From Gymnopus androsaceus JB14 (Eukaryota > Basidiomycota > Agaricomycetes > Agaricales > Omphalotaceae): 64,000 nucleotides of DNA. Positions within the stretch are counted from its first letter, which is position 1; every line of letters begins with the position of its first letter. Made by a program: the position numbers and the translations under genes. Location: the NCBI GenBank assembly GCA_009733575.1, contig ML769386.1, forward strand, positions 888,185-952,184, written 5' to 3'. Under the pieces are notes generated by a model. It saw only the letters and a list, made by a program, of their open reading frames with translations, ran no database searches and had not been told where the DNA came from. Below are positions 13,525 through 23,509 of this stretch, in pieces.

Positions 13525-14060
13525 TCTCAAGGCTCACCAGGCATGAACGGAAAAAGGTATAAAACTATCTATCATCATGACTTTTAGTCGTTAATCTTGC
13601 ATGTACTTACTAGGATGGATCATCACATAAGGCGAAACCTCAAGAGAAGCTCGCATCTCTTAAGCAAGAAGAGTCTTCTCCAAAGAAAAAGCAGAAGTTG
13701 CCTCCAAGTAAGGGGAATGAGGGTGATGTAAAACCAAAACCAGGTCAGAGTGTTAGGTTTTCATTTGGAAGAAAACGGAAGGAGCGAAAGGGAGATAAAA
13801 GCATTGAATTACTACTTCGCATGTTTTATGCTACTATTCTGTTCGAGGTTGTACATATCTTGTGTTGGGTCGTCTCCGTGGAACCGCAAGTACGGGATAA
13901 GATGGTTCGGGTACGTAAAAGGATACCGGGATATCGCTTCACCAATGCGCGTCGTATATCGGGACGAGTGATTCTTCAAGGAGTAGTTAGGCGCGCGCGA
14001 GTTAAAAAAATAAGCTTAGGGGCTATTTTGCGTGACTTGGAACCCACGCACCATAGTTGA
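13525..14060 (+). pseudogene. Duplicated 3' end of NOP4 with its downstream flank
   Basis: This stretch is an inverted second copy of the 3' part of the nop4 locus at about 37560-38115 (-). It includes the end of the penultimate exon (HERKK), the intron, the last exon (KPQEKLASLKQEESSPKKK, GDVKPKPGQSV, GRKRKERKG) and downstream non-coding DNA. It lacks all RNA-binding domains and any start, so it cannot make a NOP4 protein. The reading frame runs on past the original stop position to 14060. One base differs in length from the real gene at the KKK run, and here the copy keeps the longer frame. Confidence 0.85.
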
Positions 14061-14079
14061 CAACTTCACGAGAGTGCCA

Positions 14080-14776
14080 CACCCTTTTCCCTTGATAAAG
14101 ATACACCCTCGTTTTCATTCAACGTCGACAAGATACCTTTGAACACGGCCGAAGATTTTCGTATTTTCGTTGAACCATCATCATCATGCCTTCGGGAACG
14201 CAAGTCTGGTCTCTTTCTATTGCCCTCATCACTGATTTATACTCTTAGGCTGCTATTTCCTCCAACATTGGATATGAATTCGCCTCCTCCCGTGCAGCAC
14301 ACTATCCACGAAAACCAAATCACCCCAAAATACTACCTTGGATGGGTCCTTCCCCAACATGAGACGAATGAAACTGTTTGGCGACGGTCCACGTAACGGC
14401 GATACCGTAGTGTACTACATCCACAACAATCTTTGCAAACGGTGGCTTCTCGTTGACCCGAGTGTATCACAGCAAAATCCCAAGTGTGTTTTGCCTTTCT
14501 ACACTCTGTTTACTTGCTAACAATTCTCAAAGAAATTTTCTATCGCCTAAATGTCTTCGATGGAAACCTCTTCACGAATCCTCGCCTCTTCACGAGCCAT
14601 TGCCTCCATACCCTCTTTCTAAGAAATATGTTGTTGTATACCTGACCAGTAACAGGTACCCAGATGAAATGAAGTTTTTTGAGGACCACAGAGAAGAGGT
14701 CATCCGGATTTCCTTGGAGGTTACCCGGCTTTCCCCGGAGAAGAGGGAGGAGCTGAAATGGCATCGTGTAAAGTAG
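14080..14776 (+). pseudogene. Small unrecognised gene, tandem copy A (frame broken)
   Basis: I do not recognise this family. Alignment by eye with copy B (15640-16342) shows codon-third-position differences, so the shared frame was under protein selection. Exon-like parts are ESATPFSLDKD...NTAEDFRIFVEPSSS, then FPPTLDMNSPPPV, HENQITPKYYLGWVLPQHE, then MKLFGDGPRNGD...HNNLCKRWLLVD, then after an intron FLSPKCLRWKP...YVVVYLTSNRYPDEMKFFED, HREEVIRISLEVTRLSPEKR. One extra base near 14364, compared with copy B, breaks the frame between LPQHE and MKLFGDG. No start codon is evident for the first part: the related ORF at 37.6 kb has an ATG that is changed here. Confidence 0.6.
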
Positions 14777-14924
14777 TAGTGCCTGCCCAGTCTTAATCAG
14801 TGTATATGACCTTCTGCAGCCACGACGTCTCAACGGCACTCAGTGCAACCCGCTATCTGGGAGCCAATCACAAATGGACAACGATAACTTGAGCTATCCC
14901 GAAAGGAACTGCTGCTGTGTCTTC

Positions 14925-15460
14925 TCTGGATAATAAATCATTTGAGTACACTTTGTCGACACCCTCTTGGAACGGACTACATCAAGTTTGTGGACTAGTA
15001 TAACATGGTTTCTGTATCTGTACGACAGCCATTATTTTGAATACAAGGAGTTGGTGGACAAAGAAGAGGAGGAAGAGATCGACATTAGTGCAGACTGGGG
15101 AGCTTTCCTCGTATGGGTTCCACTACTAGTAAGTACTGAGATCGACTTTGCAGTCAAATATGTCTTCTTCATCTACAAAAGTGTCAACAAGCTCCTTCAC
15201 ATTCACCTGCATTCTGGTCTACGCCTGGGCCTTTCTCTGCCTCTGCAGAAGGAAAAGAAACCATCGCAGCTCGCTATCACGAACGACGCGTCCAATCTTC
15301 CGACGTTTGTGACTCATTCCAGTGTTTGCAGGTTCATAGGGTTAATTCAGACCTTGGCGACTAAAGACGTCAGCTATTGACGAGGATCCAGAGTTCCGAT
15401 CTGAGATCCAAGTGCTACACGAGGGGGTCTGCGCTGGGATCTTTCTGACGTACATGTTTT
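14925..15460. other. Spacer between the tandem copies
   Basis: About 535 bp that separates the two duplication units. It has a 137-codon open frame (14967-15380) with an acidic run DKEEEEEID and hydrophobic stretches, but no recognisable motif, no supporting paralogue in the window and no clear promoter. I leave it unassigned. Confidence 0.4.
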
Positions 15461-15639
15461 CCTAGCCGTGGAAGTATAGCCGCAAGTGCGGGATGAGCTG
15501 GTTCGGGTAAGTACAGGATATCGCTTCACCAATGCGATCGGTTCTTCAAGGAGTAGTAGGCGCGCGCGAGTTAAAAAATAAGCTTAGGGGCTATTTTGCG
15601 TTGATTGCGTGACTTGGAACACACAACTTCACGAGAGTG

Positions 15640-16342
15640 CCGCACCCTTTTCCCTTGATAAAGCTTAAGATACACTCTCATTTTCATTCAACGTCGACAA
15701 GATACCTTTAAATACGGCCGAAGATTTTCGTATTTTCGTTGAACCATCATCATCATGCCTTCGAGAACGCAAGTCTGGTCTTTTCTATCATCCTCGTTCA
15801 ATCATGACTGATTTCTACTATCCAGGCTGGTATTTCCTCCTACACTCGATGTTAATTCGCCTCCTCCCGTGAAGGGTACTATTCACAAAAACCAAATCAC
15901 ACCGAAATATTTCCTGGGATGGGTCCTTCCCCAGCATGAGATGATGAAATTCTTCGGCGATGGAACATGTAACGGTGAACCCGTAACGAGCTACATTCAC
16001 AACAATATTTGTAAATGGTGGCTTCTCGTTGAATCGAGTGTACTACAGAAAAATCCCAAGTATGTTTTATTTTTCTATGCTTTGTTACTCAAGAGTCTAC
16101 TAAAAAAATCTCAAAGGGATTTTCCATCGCCTAAATGCCTTCCATGGAAGCCCCTTGACGAGCCCTTGCCTCCGCACCCTCTTTCCGAAACATATGTTGT
16201 CGTATACCTCACCAGCAACCAGTACCCGAATAAAATGAAGTTTTTTGAGGACCACAGAGAAGAGGTCATTCGGTTGTCCTCGGAGGTTATTGGGCTTTCC
16301 CCGGAGAAGAGGGAGGAGCTGAAATGGCATCATGTGAAGTAG
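15640..16342 (+). CDS. Small unrecognised gene, tandem copy B
   Basis: The main exon encodes FPPTLDVNSPPPVKGTIHKN, QITPKYFLGWVLPQHEMMKF, FGDGTCNGEPVTSYIHNN, ICKWWLLVESSVLQKNPK. An intron with GTATGT at about 16060 joins in frame to DFPSPKCLPWKPLDEPLPP and YVVVYLTSNQYPNKMKFFED, ending LSPEKREELKWHHVK. The conserved Trp, Tyr and charged residues suggest a small folded protein of about 150-190 residues. The first exon shares the NTAEDFRIF sequence with copy A, but an in-frame TAA (in the GCTTAA insertion near 15663) lies upstream, so the start is unclear. Function unknown; it may be a recently expanding lineage-specific gene or one already decaying. Confidence 0.5.
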
Positions 16343-16544
16343 TAGTGCCCGCCAAGTCTTAATCAACGTATACACCCTATGATCTTGATACTCAATAATA
16401 CAACCCACTATCTGGGCATGTCCTATGTTCCACAAATGGACCACGAAGATTTTTGACGAGAGTTCATACATTGACTGACTGAGCTATGGTCTTTTAATTC
16501 GTTGCGCATATGTACTATCCTGAAAGGCAGCACCACTGTAATTG

Positions 16545-16791
16545 GATTGGTATGGTAGAAAGCTTGGGATGTTACATAAGTAGAGCTGGATACTTTCTGA
16601 GGGTTCGCGTCGGGGACTCATTCGATGTCCGCTGGAGGTCGCCCCTAGTATAGGTTAATTATGATATATAATTCCTTCACTACTTAAGTGAAACGATGTA
16701 TGTAGTCCCTGAGCCCTTATGCAGTATTTAAGATAAAATGTCCAAGAAAGAAAGAAATATGTGTACAGTAATCTATTTCATGGCAGAGGAC
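16545..16791. other. Intergenic region before the EFR3 3' end
   Basis: No coding pattern or repeat recognised. It separates duplication unit B from the efr3 stop codon and is AT-rich. Confidence 0.5.
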
Positions 16792-19700
16792 CTAACAGTG
16801 GCAATAAATTAGTGCATTATTTGAGAAGGAAAAGAACCTGTGTTCAACATACCTTTGTTCAGACTGAAGAGCGGGAAACGACGCCTTGAGAAGACTTCCA
16901 TTCTGTTTGCCCAATCCGAGCCTATTCAAAACGTCAAGTACCTCACCCGACGCAGTGGGTACAGCACGTTTTTTGGTTCTGGCTCTGGAGCGAGTCTGAG
17001 TAAATCTACTTTCGCCTCCCATAACGGAAGATCCATGGTCCAAAGTGGATATGGAACCCGGCCTCGTCAAGTTGGGATTTGACATGCTACTCCTTCCTTC
17101 AAGAGCTTCTCGAAGGTCTGTCACACCGACACCGCGGTTAGAGCGAGTCAAGCTTTGTAGTGAGATGTTTTCAATGTGCATGAGACCTGGAGTTATCTTT
17201 AGCAGAGGCGAAACACCATCTCCGCGCAGAGTTGCATCATATGTAGATGGTCGTTCCACGGCTAAAATTATTTGGTCAGGCAAAAGACATCCAAGTCATC
17301 GGGTTGAAGACCTACAAAATTTCAGCGCAGCATCTGCAGTCCATTGTACCGAAAGTGCTGACAACAATTGGCTCTCGTCCAAACCAATGGCTTCTTGTAC
17401 ACCCGAGTCCGAGGCCAATGCCGAAAGAGCAGCACTAGTATCAACGCCTGACCATTGCGGGATGGAATCAGGAGAAGAGAGAGGAACTGGTTCCGGGGGT
17501 GAATGATAAATCCCTATTTCTGTAGCTTGAAATGGTGGTAGCTCTATCGAGGATGGCAAGGAGGCAAGTGCCTAATAGAGATAGCAAAGTCAGCATGGGC
17601 GAGTGAAAGAAAAATATAGCAAACACCTTTTCGGCAATGCCCTTCAATGTTGAAGAGCCCCATTGTTTACCGATAGTCAACCAGACTTGAGCAATAACAT
17701 ATCTGATCGTGTGCACACGAGCCATTACTTCCGGGGAATCGCATTCGGACTTTTTGGCATAATGCATCTAACGCTAATAACATCGGCACACCAAACATCA
17801 GTCCACGAACTGGGAGCTGTTCGTGGACTGTTATGAGAACATTTTGGATGAGAAGATAATCAGAAAGTGTCGCGGAAGTTGAAGGTGATAGTTTTTGTGA
17901 CTTTTCAAGTCGAGCAAGGGCTGCTGCGATCTTTCTTGTTCGAGAATGATGAGCGTTACCGAGTCGTCGCTCATGTTGTGACAAGTTATCCCCCAAAGTA
18001 TGTGTCTCCGCAACCGGAGTAGCGGGTTCAACATTAACCTCGAGTGCATCCGGTCTCGGTGATGAGTTGGAAGTGCTTGAAAGATGAAGTGACGAGGTAG
18101 AAGCAAGAATGAAAACTATGGCGTGAAGTGCATGAACGAACTTGCTACTCAGATCACTTGGATGTAGTAAAGCGTTCATATGTGCCCCATCCGCGACTCG
18201 GCGGAAATGAGGTTCAGAATCGACTGTATCGTCATCCTTGGGCATCTCGTGAACGAGATAATATACCAATGCATCTGCATAGTCTGCCCGCACGCTGTAA
18301 TCCGCATCTGAAAGCAAGCTGATGGTGTCTTGCCAGATGTCTGGTGGGACTCGAGTCCTTCGAGACTGGCGATCGTTATCCCCAGAGCCATCATGCTTAG
18401 TATCAGAACCTGGAGAGGATGGAGTGCCGTTTGCCTGGTCTTCGAGTTTTTCATGTTCGCCATCGTCCGCTGCGTTGATCAGGCCAACAAGGCCTATCGT
18501 CAAACAACGTAAAGCATGCGCGCGATTCCTTTCGTAATCCGAATCACCGCGAGATGATACGCCTTGCATTTCCACGACGGAAAGACGAGTTATCAATTCG
18601 GCCTGAATTTGGGGAATTAAAAAGATGATTGTGAAGATAGGAATGCGGACGTACTGCAAGATCATGAATTTGGTCTGAATAGTAGACATGACGCCCGAGT
18701 GACGAGATACACTTTATGAGAGAAGGTAGGATAGCGTCGTTGGTGTCGGTAGCTATTTTTCGTACCAGCAGTGTCACTAGATTTGCCAAAATATCTGACG
18801 TGGATAGGTTGATGAGCGGTACGGGAGAAGTGAATACTGTCGCCACCATAGCCGTTAAGGCCTGCTGTGTATCTGTAGTATCTCGACTTTCTAGCAGGCG
18901 CTCTACCAGCCAAGTTGGGACAGCATAGCGGTATTGGTATTGCGCCCATTCTGCTGTTTTGAGAGTAAACCAGCAGCAGTGTTCGATATGGCTCCAACCC
19001 TTCAGTTGATCGAGACTATCGAAACAAGAGCCCATAATATGACCAAGTTGAGAGCCATTGACATGTTCGAGGAGAGAGGAGATGGCGTGAAGGGCTGCGC
19101 TTGAGACATCCGACATCGAGGGACCATTTTCGCCATCGACATGTACATGAATTGAGGCAGCACGCCTCTCGATGACAGGCCTTGTTCTAAATTCAGCCAG
19201 ATAAGGAGATATTGGCGCATTCTTCACGCCATCCGCTCTGCAAATAGATTGTCAGAGATATTAAAGGCATTTGAGCTGAAAACCTACTGCTTGCCGAGTG
19301 TCTGGAGATCGGTCTCAAGTAACGTTTGTAGCACCGGTCGCATGAGAATGGAAATCTGGGTACGGAATTGCAGAGAGTCGTTATACAACGCTTCCGAGTT
19401 TATAGCACCAGTTATTGCAGCAAAGCCGACAAGCCGGAACCTTTACTGAAGGTTAGCGAATGCATAGACTGCGGAGCAGTTATACGCACCTATTCCGCAA
19501 TTCGACGTCCTTGACAGAAGAAGAGCTGAGAGTTGCAAATTGTCGAAGACTTGAGATATAGTTTTCAGTGAAACTACTGTCTGTTCGGCCGTCGGTGAAG
19601 TGGTCCAAGCAGTAAACTAAACACGGTGTTAGCGCATACGGAGGGAACAGCTTTAACTTGGATACTCACCACACTCGCTGCCCTTGCAACAAGTTCAAGA

Positions 19701-20164
19701 TCACCCGAGGCATTGGATAGTGTGTTTTCAACGGATGCAATTAGGGAAGTAGAGAGAAGAGCAATGTCCCGGCGACATTCTTTAGCCAAAGATTGAAATA
19801 TTGCGAGGGTAATGAGAAGAGACCTGCAACAAGCTGATAAGCAAAATATAGAGCGGAGTTATAGGGACTGAGGCTCACGCGCGCATCTTGATATTCCCCG
19901 AGCGAGCTTTCCGACTCTCGGTTTTCACTCGTTTCTCCAGTTCGTTACCTATCTTGCCCAGTTTTTCGGGATGATTGGAGCTGAAGTATTCATATTCAGC
20001 TTTGGATTGCTTGAGAGGAGCAGAGTCCACAATACATACGCATAGTAAGTCAAACGACTTAATTCTTGAGAATTTGGGGAATAGTCGGGACCGGAGGTGA
20101 GGAGTGAAGGCGGATAGCAAGCATTGAGAAGCTTTTCGTGGCCCGGAGTAAAGAGGAAATTCAT
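16792..20164 (-). CDS. EFR3: EFR3-family protein (plasma-membrane PI4-kinase scaffold)
   Basis: Efr3 anchors the PI4-kinase complex (Stt4/Ypp1) at the plasma membrane. The N terminus is the signature of fungal Efr3: MNFLFTPGHEKLLNACYPP followed by SPNSQELSRLTYYA, then after an intron with donor GTATGT NHPEKLGKIGNELEKRVKTE and the arginine-rich segment. The middle is helical repeat sequence (for example RPVLQTLLETD around 19290, FDSLDQLKGWSHIEHCCW around 19010). The C-terminal part is low-complexity with VTDLREALEGRSSMSNPNLT, then KKRAVPTASGEVLDVLNRLG and LLKASFPALQSEQR. Many short introns interrupt it. The last 20 or so residues down to 16792 are not obviously conserved and may be read-through of a shorter end. 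Start at 20164 is well supported. Confidence 0.85.
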
Positions 20165-21042
20165 TTTCAAAGGGTATCCTGGATAATTAGAAGGGAGCGT
20201 GAAATTATAACATGGACTGCTGAAATGAGGTTGATGACAGTCAATGATGATAGTCGGGCGTCTATACTGCCAGCTCCATTTAGATGTGCACGTGGGAATT
20301 TTTTTTGTATAAAGTCTCGTGGCAAATGGTGGCTGAAAAAAAAAAAGACCTTCGTCTTTTACGACCACGACGTTCAACCACATCCAACGCGTCAATGGGC
20401 CTTCGTGAGTCTCTTTCCTTCCTCCTTCTATGATGAGCTTTTTGCTGTGCACCAGACCAAGTGTACTTTTTTGTGCACCTCGACGAAAAAATCCCTGGCG
20501 CCCTATAATACGCTTGGGCGTCCTGATACTTTTTTTTTCTATCGTTGCATTGCTTTCTTTTACTGACTCGTCCCATCTACAGGTCATTAATTCGACGTAT
20601 CTATTCTCCCTCTCCAAACTATCTTGACGATGTAATTATTACATGATGCAATAATAACTATCTTAGCGCCGGTCAAGACCGGCAAGTCCCCGACTCGAAG
20701 ATGAACAAGTGCTATTCCGACAGTAATACAAAATACATTCATGAAATATACAGTAATCATGACAATGTCACTGCTCAATGTCTCCCACTCTCGATGCTTT
20801 AAGGACATATGTCTACAAGAACTTTAATTAGAATCCCCAAAGCGAAAATGAAACAGAACACACCCTCATGAAAGACCAACCATTATGTTCCCCCCCATCC
20901 GCAACCACTTTGTCTTCACGATACAAATGACACCGAAACAAAAATAGCTGGTTGGGTATTGTCGCAGGGGTTTGCATGGTCGAGGGCTGTATCAACCTCT
21001 TAGCATCAAAAGATACAATCTTTTACAATATGGTCAGCACTG
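20165..21042. other. Intergenic region upstream of EFR3
   Basis: About 880 bp, no gene seen. It contains homopolymer runs (A run near 20337-20347, T run near 20529-20537) and a CACGTG hexamer at about 20289. The first few hundred bases should include the efr3 promoter; the rest would be the 3' flank of the next minus-strand gene. Confidence 0.5.
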
Positions 21043-21697
21043 TCATTTTGTACGGAACAACATAATCCGTACATTGGTATATTTGTCAATAACAACTCGG
21101 ATTCCTTCGAACCACTGGAGAGAGTACGCAGGATTGACAATAATCACGTTCTAAAATATCAAGACCTGTCAGATATTGGTTGGTAAATTCAAAAACGAAG
21201 TAAGCTTACATTGATGTCAAAGGCGGGAAACATTCTATCAGCACATAGCAGCGGTTCCTCGCTCTCCCACAAGATTGGTTCTTGTCTACTGAAGTCAGAA
21301 ATACGGTTGACTTGTCTAGACATGAACTGGTATTCGGAGGAGTATTTGTCGCTTTGAGAGCCAGCGGTGAGCCATAGAATATGATATGAATTGCCATCAC
21401 TCGAGATCTGAAGCGCAGAGTGTAAGAACAACATTCATATAGCAAATTGTACCTTACAGTGTACGATTTAGAGATTGTACCAATAATATCAATGACAAGT
21501 TCAGCATCGCTATCAATACGTGTGTATGTTGTTGTTGTAGCTGCTGAAGGAACATCGAAATTACAGTGGTTGACTATTCCCGGAACACTTTCGATGGGGC
21601 GAAAATCTCTAGACATTCGTATATTGCCACACCAAGAGAGGTTATAATCGGATATATCTGCAAGACTCCGTTCAAGGACAGGATTTTTGAGTGACAT
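21043..21697 (-). CDS. Hypothetical protein of about 190 residues
   Basis: Not recognised. The ATG at 21697 opens MSLKNPVLERSLADISDYNL; the frame continues through DAELVIDIIGTISKSYT, a 50 nt intron (GTAAGG...TTCAG), ISSDGNSYHILWLTAGSQSD, FSRQEPILWESEEPLLCADR, a second intron and a last exon NVIIVNPAYSLQWFEGIRVV ending FRTK before TGA. The alternating hydrophobic pattern suggests beta strands. Both splice joins have good consensus and keep the frame, which supports a real gene. No function can be given. Confidence 0.55.
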
Positions 21698-22446
21698 GGT
21701 GGAGGGAAGGAAAGGGACAATTGTTCAGGTAGGCAAAAATGCGCAATATTTATAGGACAAAAATACTTCCACGGAACAAAAGCTATTGTCGCTATTGATA
21801 AGCCAGCCGATCGGTAAGGAGAAGGGCTTACACCCGCGTACACCTATCCACACACCCTACATACAACAGTTCCTTTATTAGCTCTTCATTCAGGCAGTAG
21901 CTATAAAAGTTGGAGGACCAGGTAGTTGAGGTAAACCAGCTCGGATTTGATCCGAGTGCGATGATGGCAATGATGCCATCATTTGAGCGGAGTCGGACAT
22001 GCAACAACTGAAGTAAATAAACCTGAAAAATAGGGCTATGAACCGCGGTCGGCATTTGCTCAAGTCAACATACGCATACTTTTTGTGGTGGTGACTCCTA
22101 CAGGACCGTAGCCAAAAATCGGTTCAAACGCAGTAAACAAATTCATAAATAAAGTACAACCTAAATAAAGTACAAAGTAGGAATTCTTTCGGTACAACTC
22201 ATATTGTACAACTATCAGCCAAAAAAGGTAACATACACGGAGACAGCATATCGTACAATCACTGTCATACTAAAGTACAACGTAGGATTTTGAAAATAGA
22301 GACAGAAGCTTATATTGTAACACTGAGAGAATTACCTGAGATTCGAACGACTTACCTCTAGGCAATGAACACAGGTACCATCACGACATTAGAAGATATA
22401 ATGTACCTTGGTAGAAGCAAACCTTGAAGGGACGAAGGCGGCATGT
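21698..22446. other. Intergenic region with repeated GTACAA words
   Basis: About 750 bp with no convincing gene. Between 22153 and 22280 the word GTACAA occurs six times, several as AAAGTACAA. Two short perfect hairpins (around 21941-21957 and 21963-21980) are also visible. Likely holds the promoter of the gene at 21697 and the 3' flank of the gene at 22447. Confidence 0.45.
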
Positions 22447-23127
22447 TCAGGCGTGTGCGATCCAATGCTGCAAATTTTGCCTGGTGCAAATTGTACCATC
22501 AAGGCCCAAGTCCCTGGCGGTGTAGTTTGGCATTGCATTTTCAGCGAGACAAATATCAACAAGGTGCTGGTCTTGCAAAGTATAGAGAGCGTGAAAATCA
22601 CGCTGGAAGCACGATACTAAGAGCTTGAATAGATGTTTGGAATATAAACGGTTGTTACCAGTTACGTAATGCACTCCTCCAGAACCGGTGCGTTCAACGA
22701 TCGATAATGATGAACGAAGGACCAGTATATCTTCCGCGGGAATCAACGCGATCACATCCATAATAGAGCGTCGAATGTCCTTGCAAGATAGGGGATGACT
22801 CTCACGCGCAATGGCCGGTAGAACTGGATGAGAGGATCGAATCGCCTGTCTAATGCAGGCAGGGAAAGGACCAAGGACATAATCCGCGATTTGTGCATAT
22901 GTAGAGCTGGAAACCGATAAAGAAGTGTCAGAGAACCGCTGTTCGCAAAGGGAAAGAACATTTTCCACAAGCTGATGCTTTGGAAATCTCGAATCCATAG
23001 CCCGCATACGAAGAGAAGAATGCGACAGACGATTCAGTTGCTCATAATGACAGTCAGTTCGGAAAGAAAAAGACCAAGAAGGTTGGCGAGAGGACGCGGA
23101 CTGGTAGAGTTCAAGTAGATTTGCCAT
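22447..23127 (-). CDS. Hypothetical protein, 226 residues
   Basis: A single open frame starting MANLLELYQSASSRQPSW and ending LQHWIAHA. It is mostly helical by eye, with Arg- and Ser-rich N terminus, a middle block RRSIMDVIALIPAEDILVLR and a C-terminal block YSKHLFKLLVSCFQRDFHAL. There is no signal peptide or membrane segment and no motif that I recognise. An intronless frame of this length with balanced composition is likely coding. An unspliced longer form cannot be excluded at the 3' end. Confidence 0.6.
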   Translation of the reverse strand: MANLLELYQSASSRQPSWSFSFRTDCHYEQLNRLSHSSLRMRAMDSRFPKHQLVENVLSLCEQRFSDTSLSVSSSTYAQIADYVLGPFPACIRQAIRSSHPVLPAIARESHPLSCKDIRRSIMDVIALIPAEDILVLRSSLSIVERTGSGGVHYVTGNNRLYSKHLFKLLVSCFQRDFHALYTLQDQHLVDICLAENAMPNYTARDLGLDGTICTRQNLQHWIAHA

Positions 23128-23509
23128 TCGTTATTTCAGACGGTTAGATCGAACAATCACCGTTATGGCCAGCGAGTTGGACGATGGAAGAAAAACGAAA
23201 AAAACCAGACGACCTTTATACGCGGAAAAGGAACGGAAGAAGAATTGCGGTCGGAACAGTTCCGAATCAATAGAGATCCGGACCAATAAGCAACATTACG
23301 ATTACGCTTATAAAGCCAAAAAAAGTGCGACGTTTGGCGAATAGAAGGCCCTTTTCTCCGTTTCACTTCGTTTCACTTCGAGTCGGGGATTTTCATGCTG
23401 TCCACCAGTCTCCTCCTTCTCCAAGTTATCTTTACACATTATATTCGTTATCCAACAACTATTTCTATGCCCTTCATTCCTTCATCACTTGCGCATCTCT
23501 GGGTGGCTC
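23128..23509. other. Intergenic region
   Basis: About 380 bp between two minus-strand genes. It contains a direct duplication of the 10-mer TTTCACTTCG near 23358-23379 and no coding pattern. It must contain the promoter of the 23127 gene and the 3' end signals of the mutarotase gene. Confidence 0.5.

Larger units (their letters stand above)
13877..16545 (+). repeat. Tandem duplication unit (two copies)
   Basis: Unit A at about 13877-14925 and unit B at about 15463-16545 are similar along most of their length: the nop4 downstream flank, the small gene, and about 150 bp after its stop codon. Unit B lacks the nop4 coding tail present before unit A. The part shared with the nop4 locus stops near the NTAEDF codons of the small gene. 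Borders were read by eye. Confidence 0.8.

Noticed and set aside
14967..15380. 137-codon open frame between the tandem copies
   Set aside because: No domain, no conserved counterpart in unit B and no promoter evidence; left as unassigned spacer.
22320..22350. GTTCGAATCTC on the minus strand, resembling a tRNA T-loop
   Set aside because: The T-stem does not pair and no acceptor or D-arm is visible around it.
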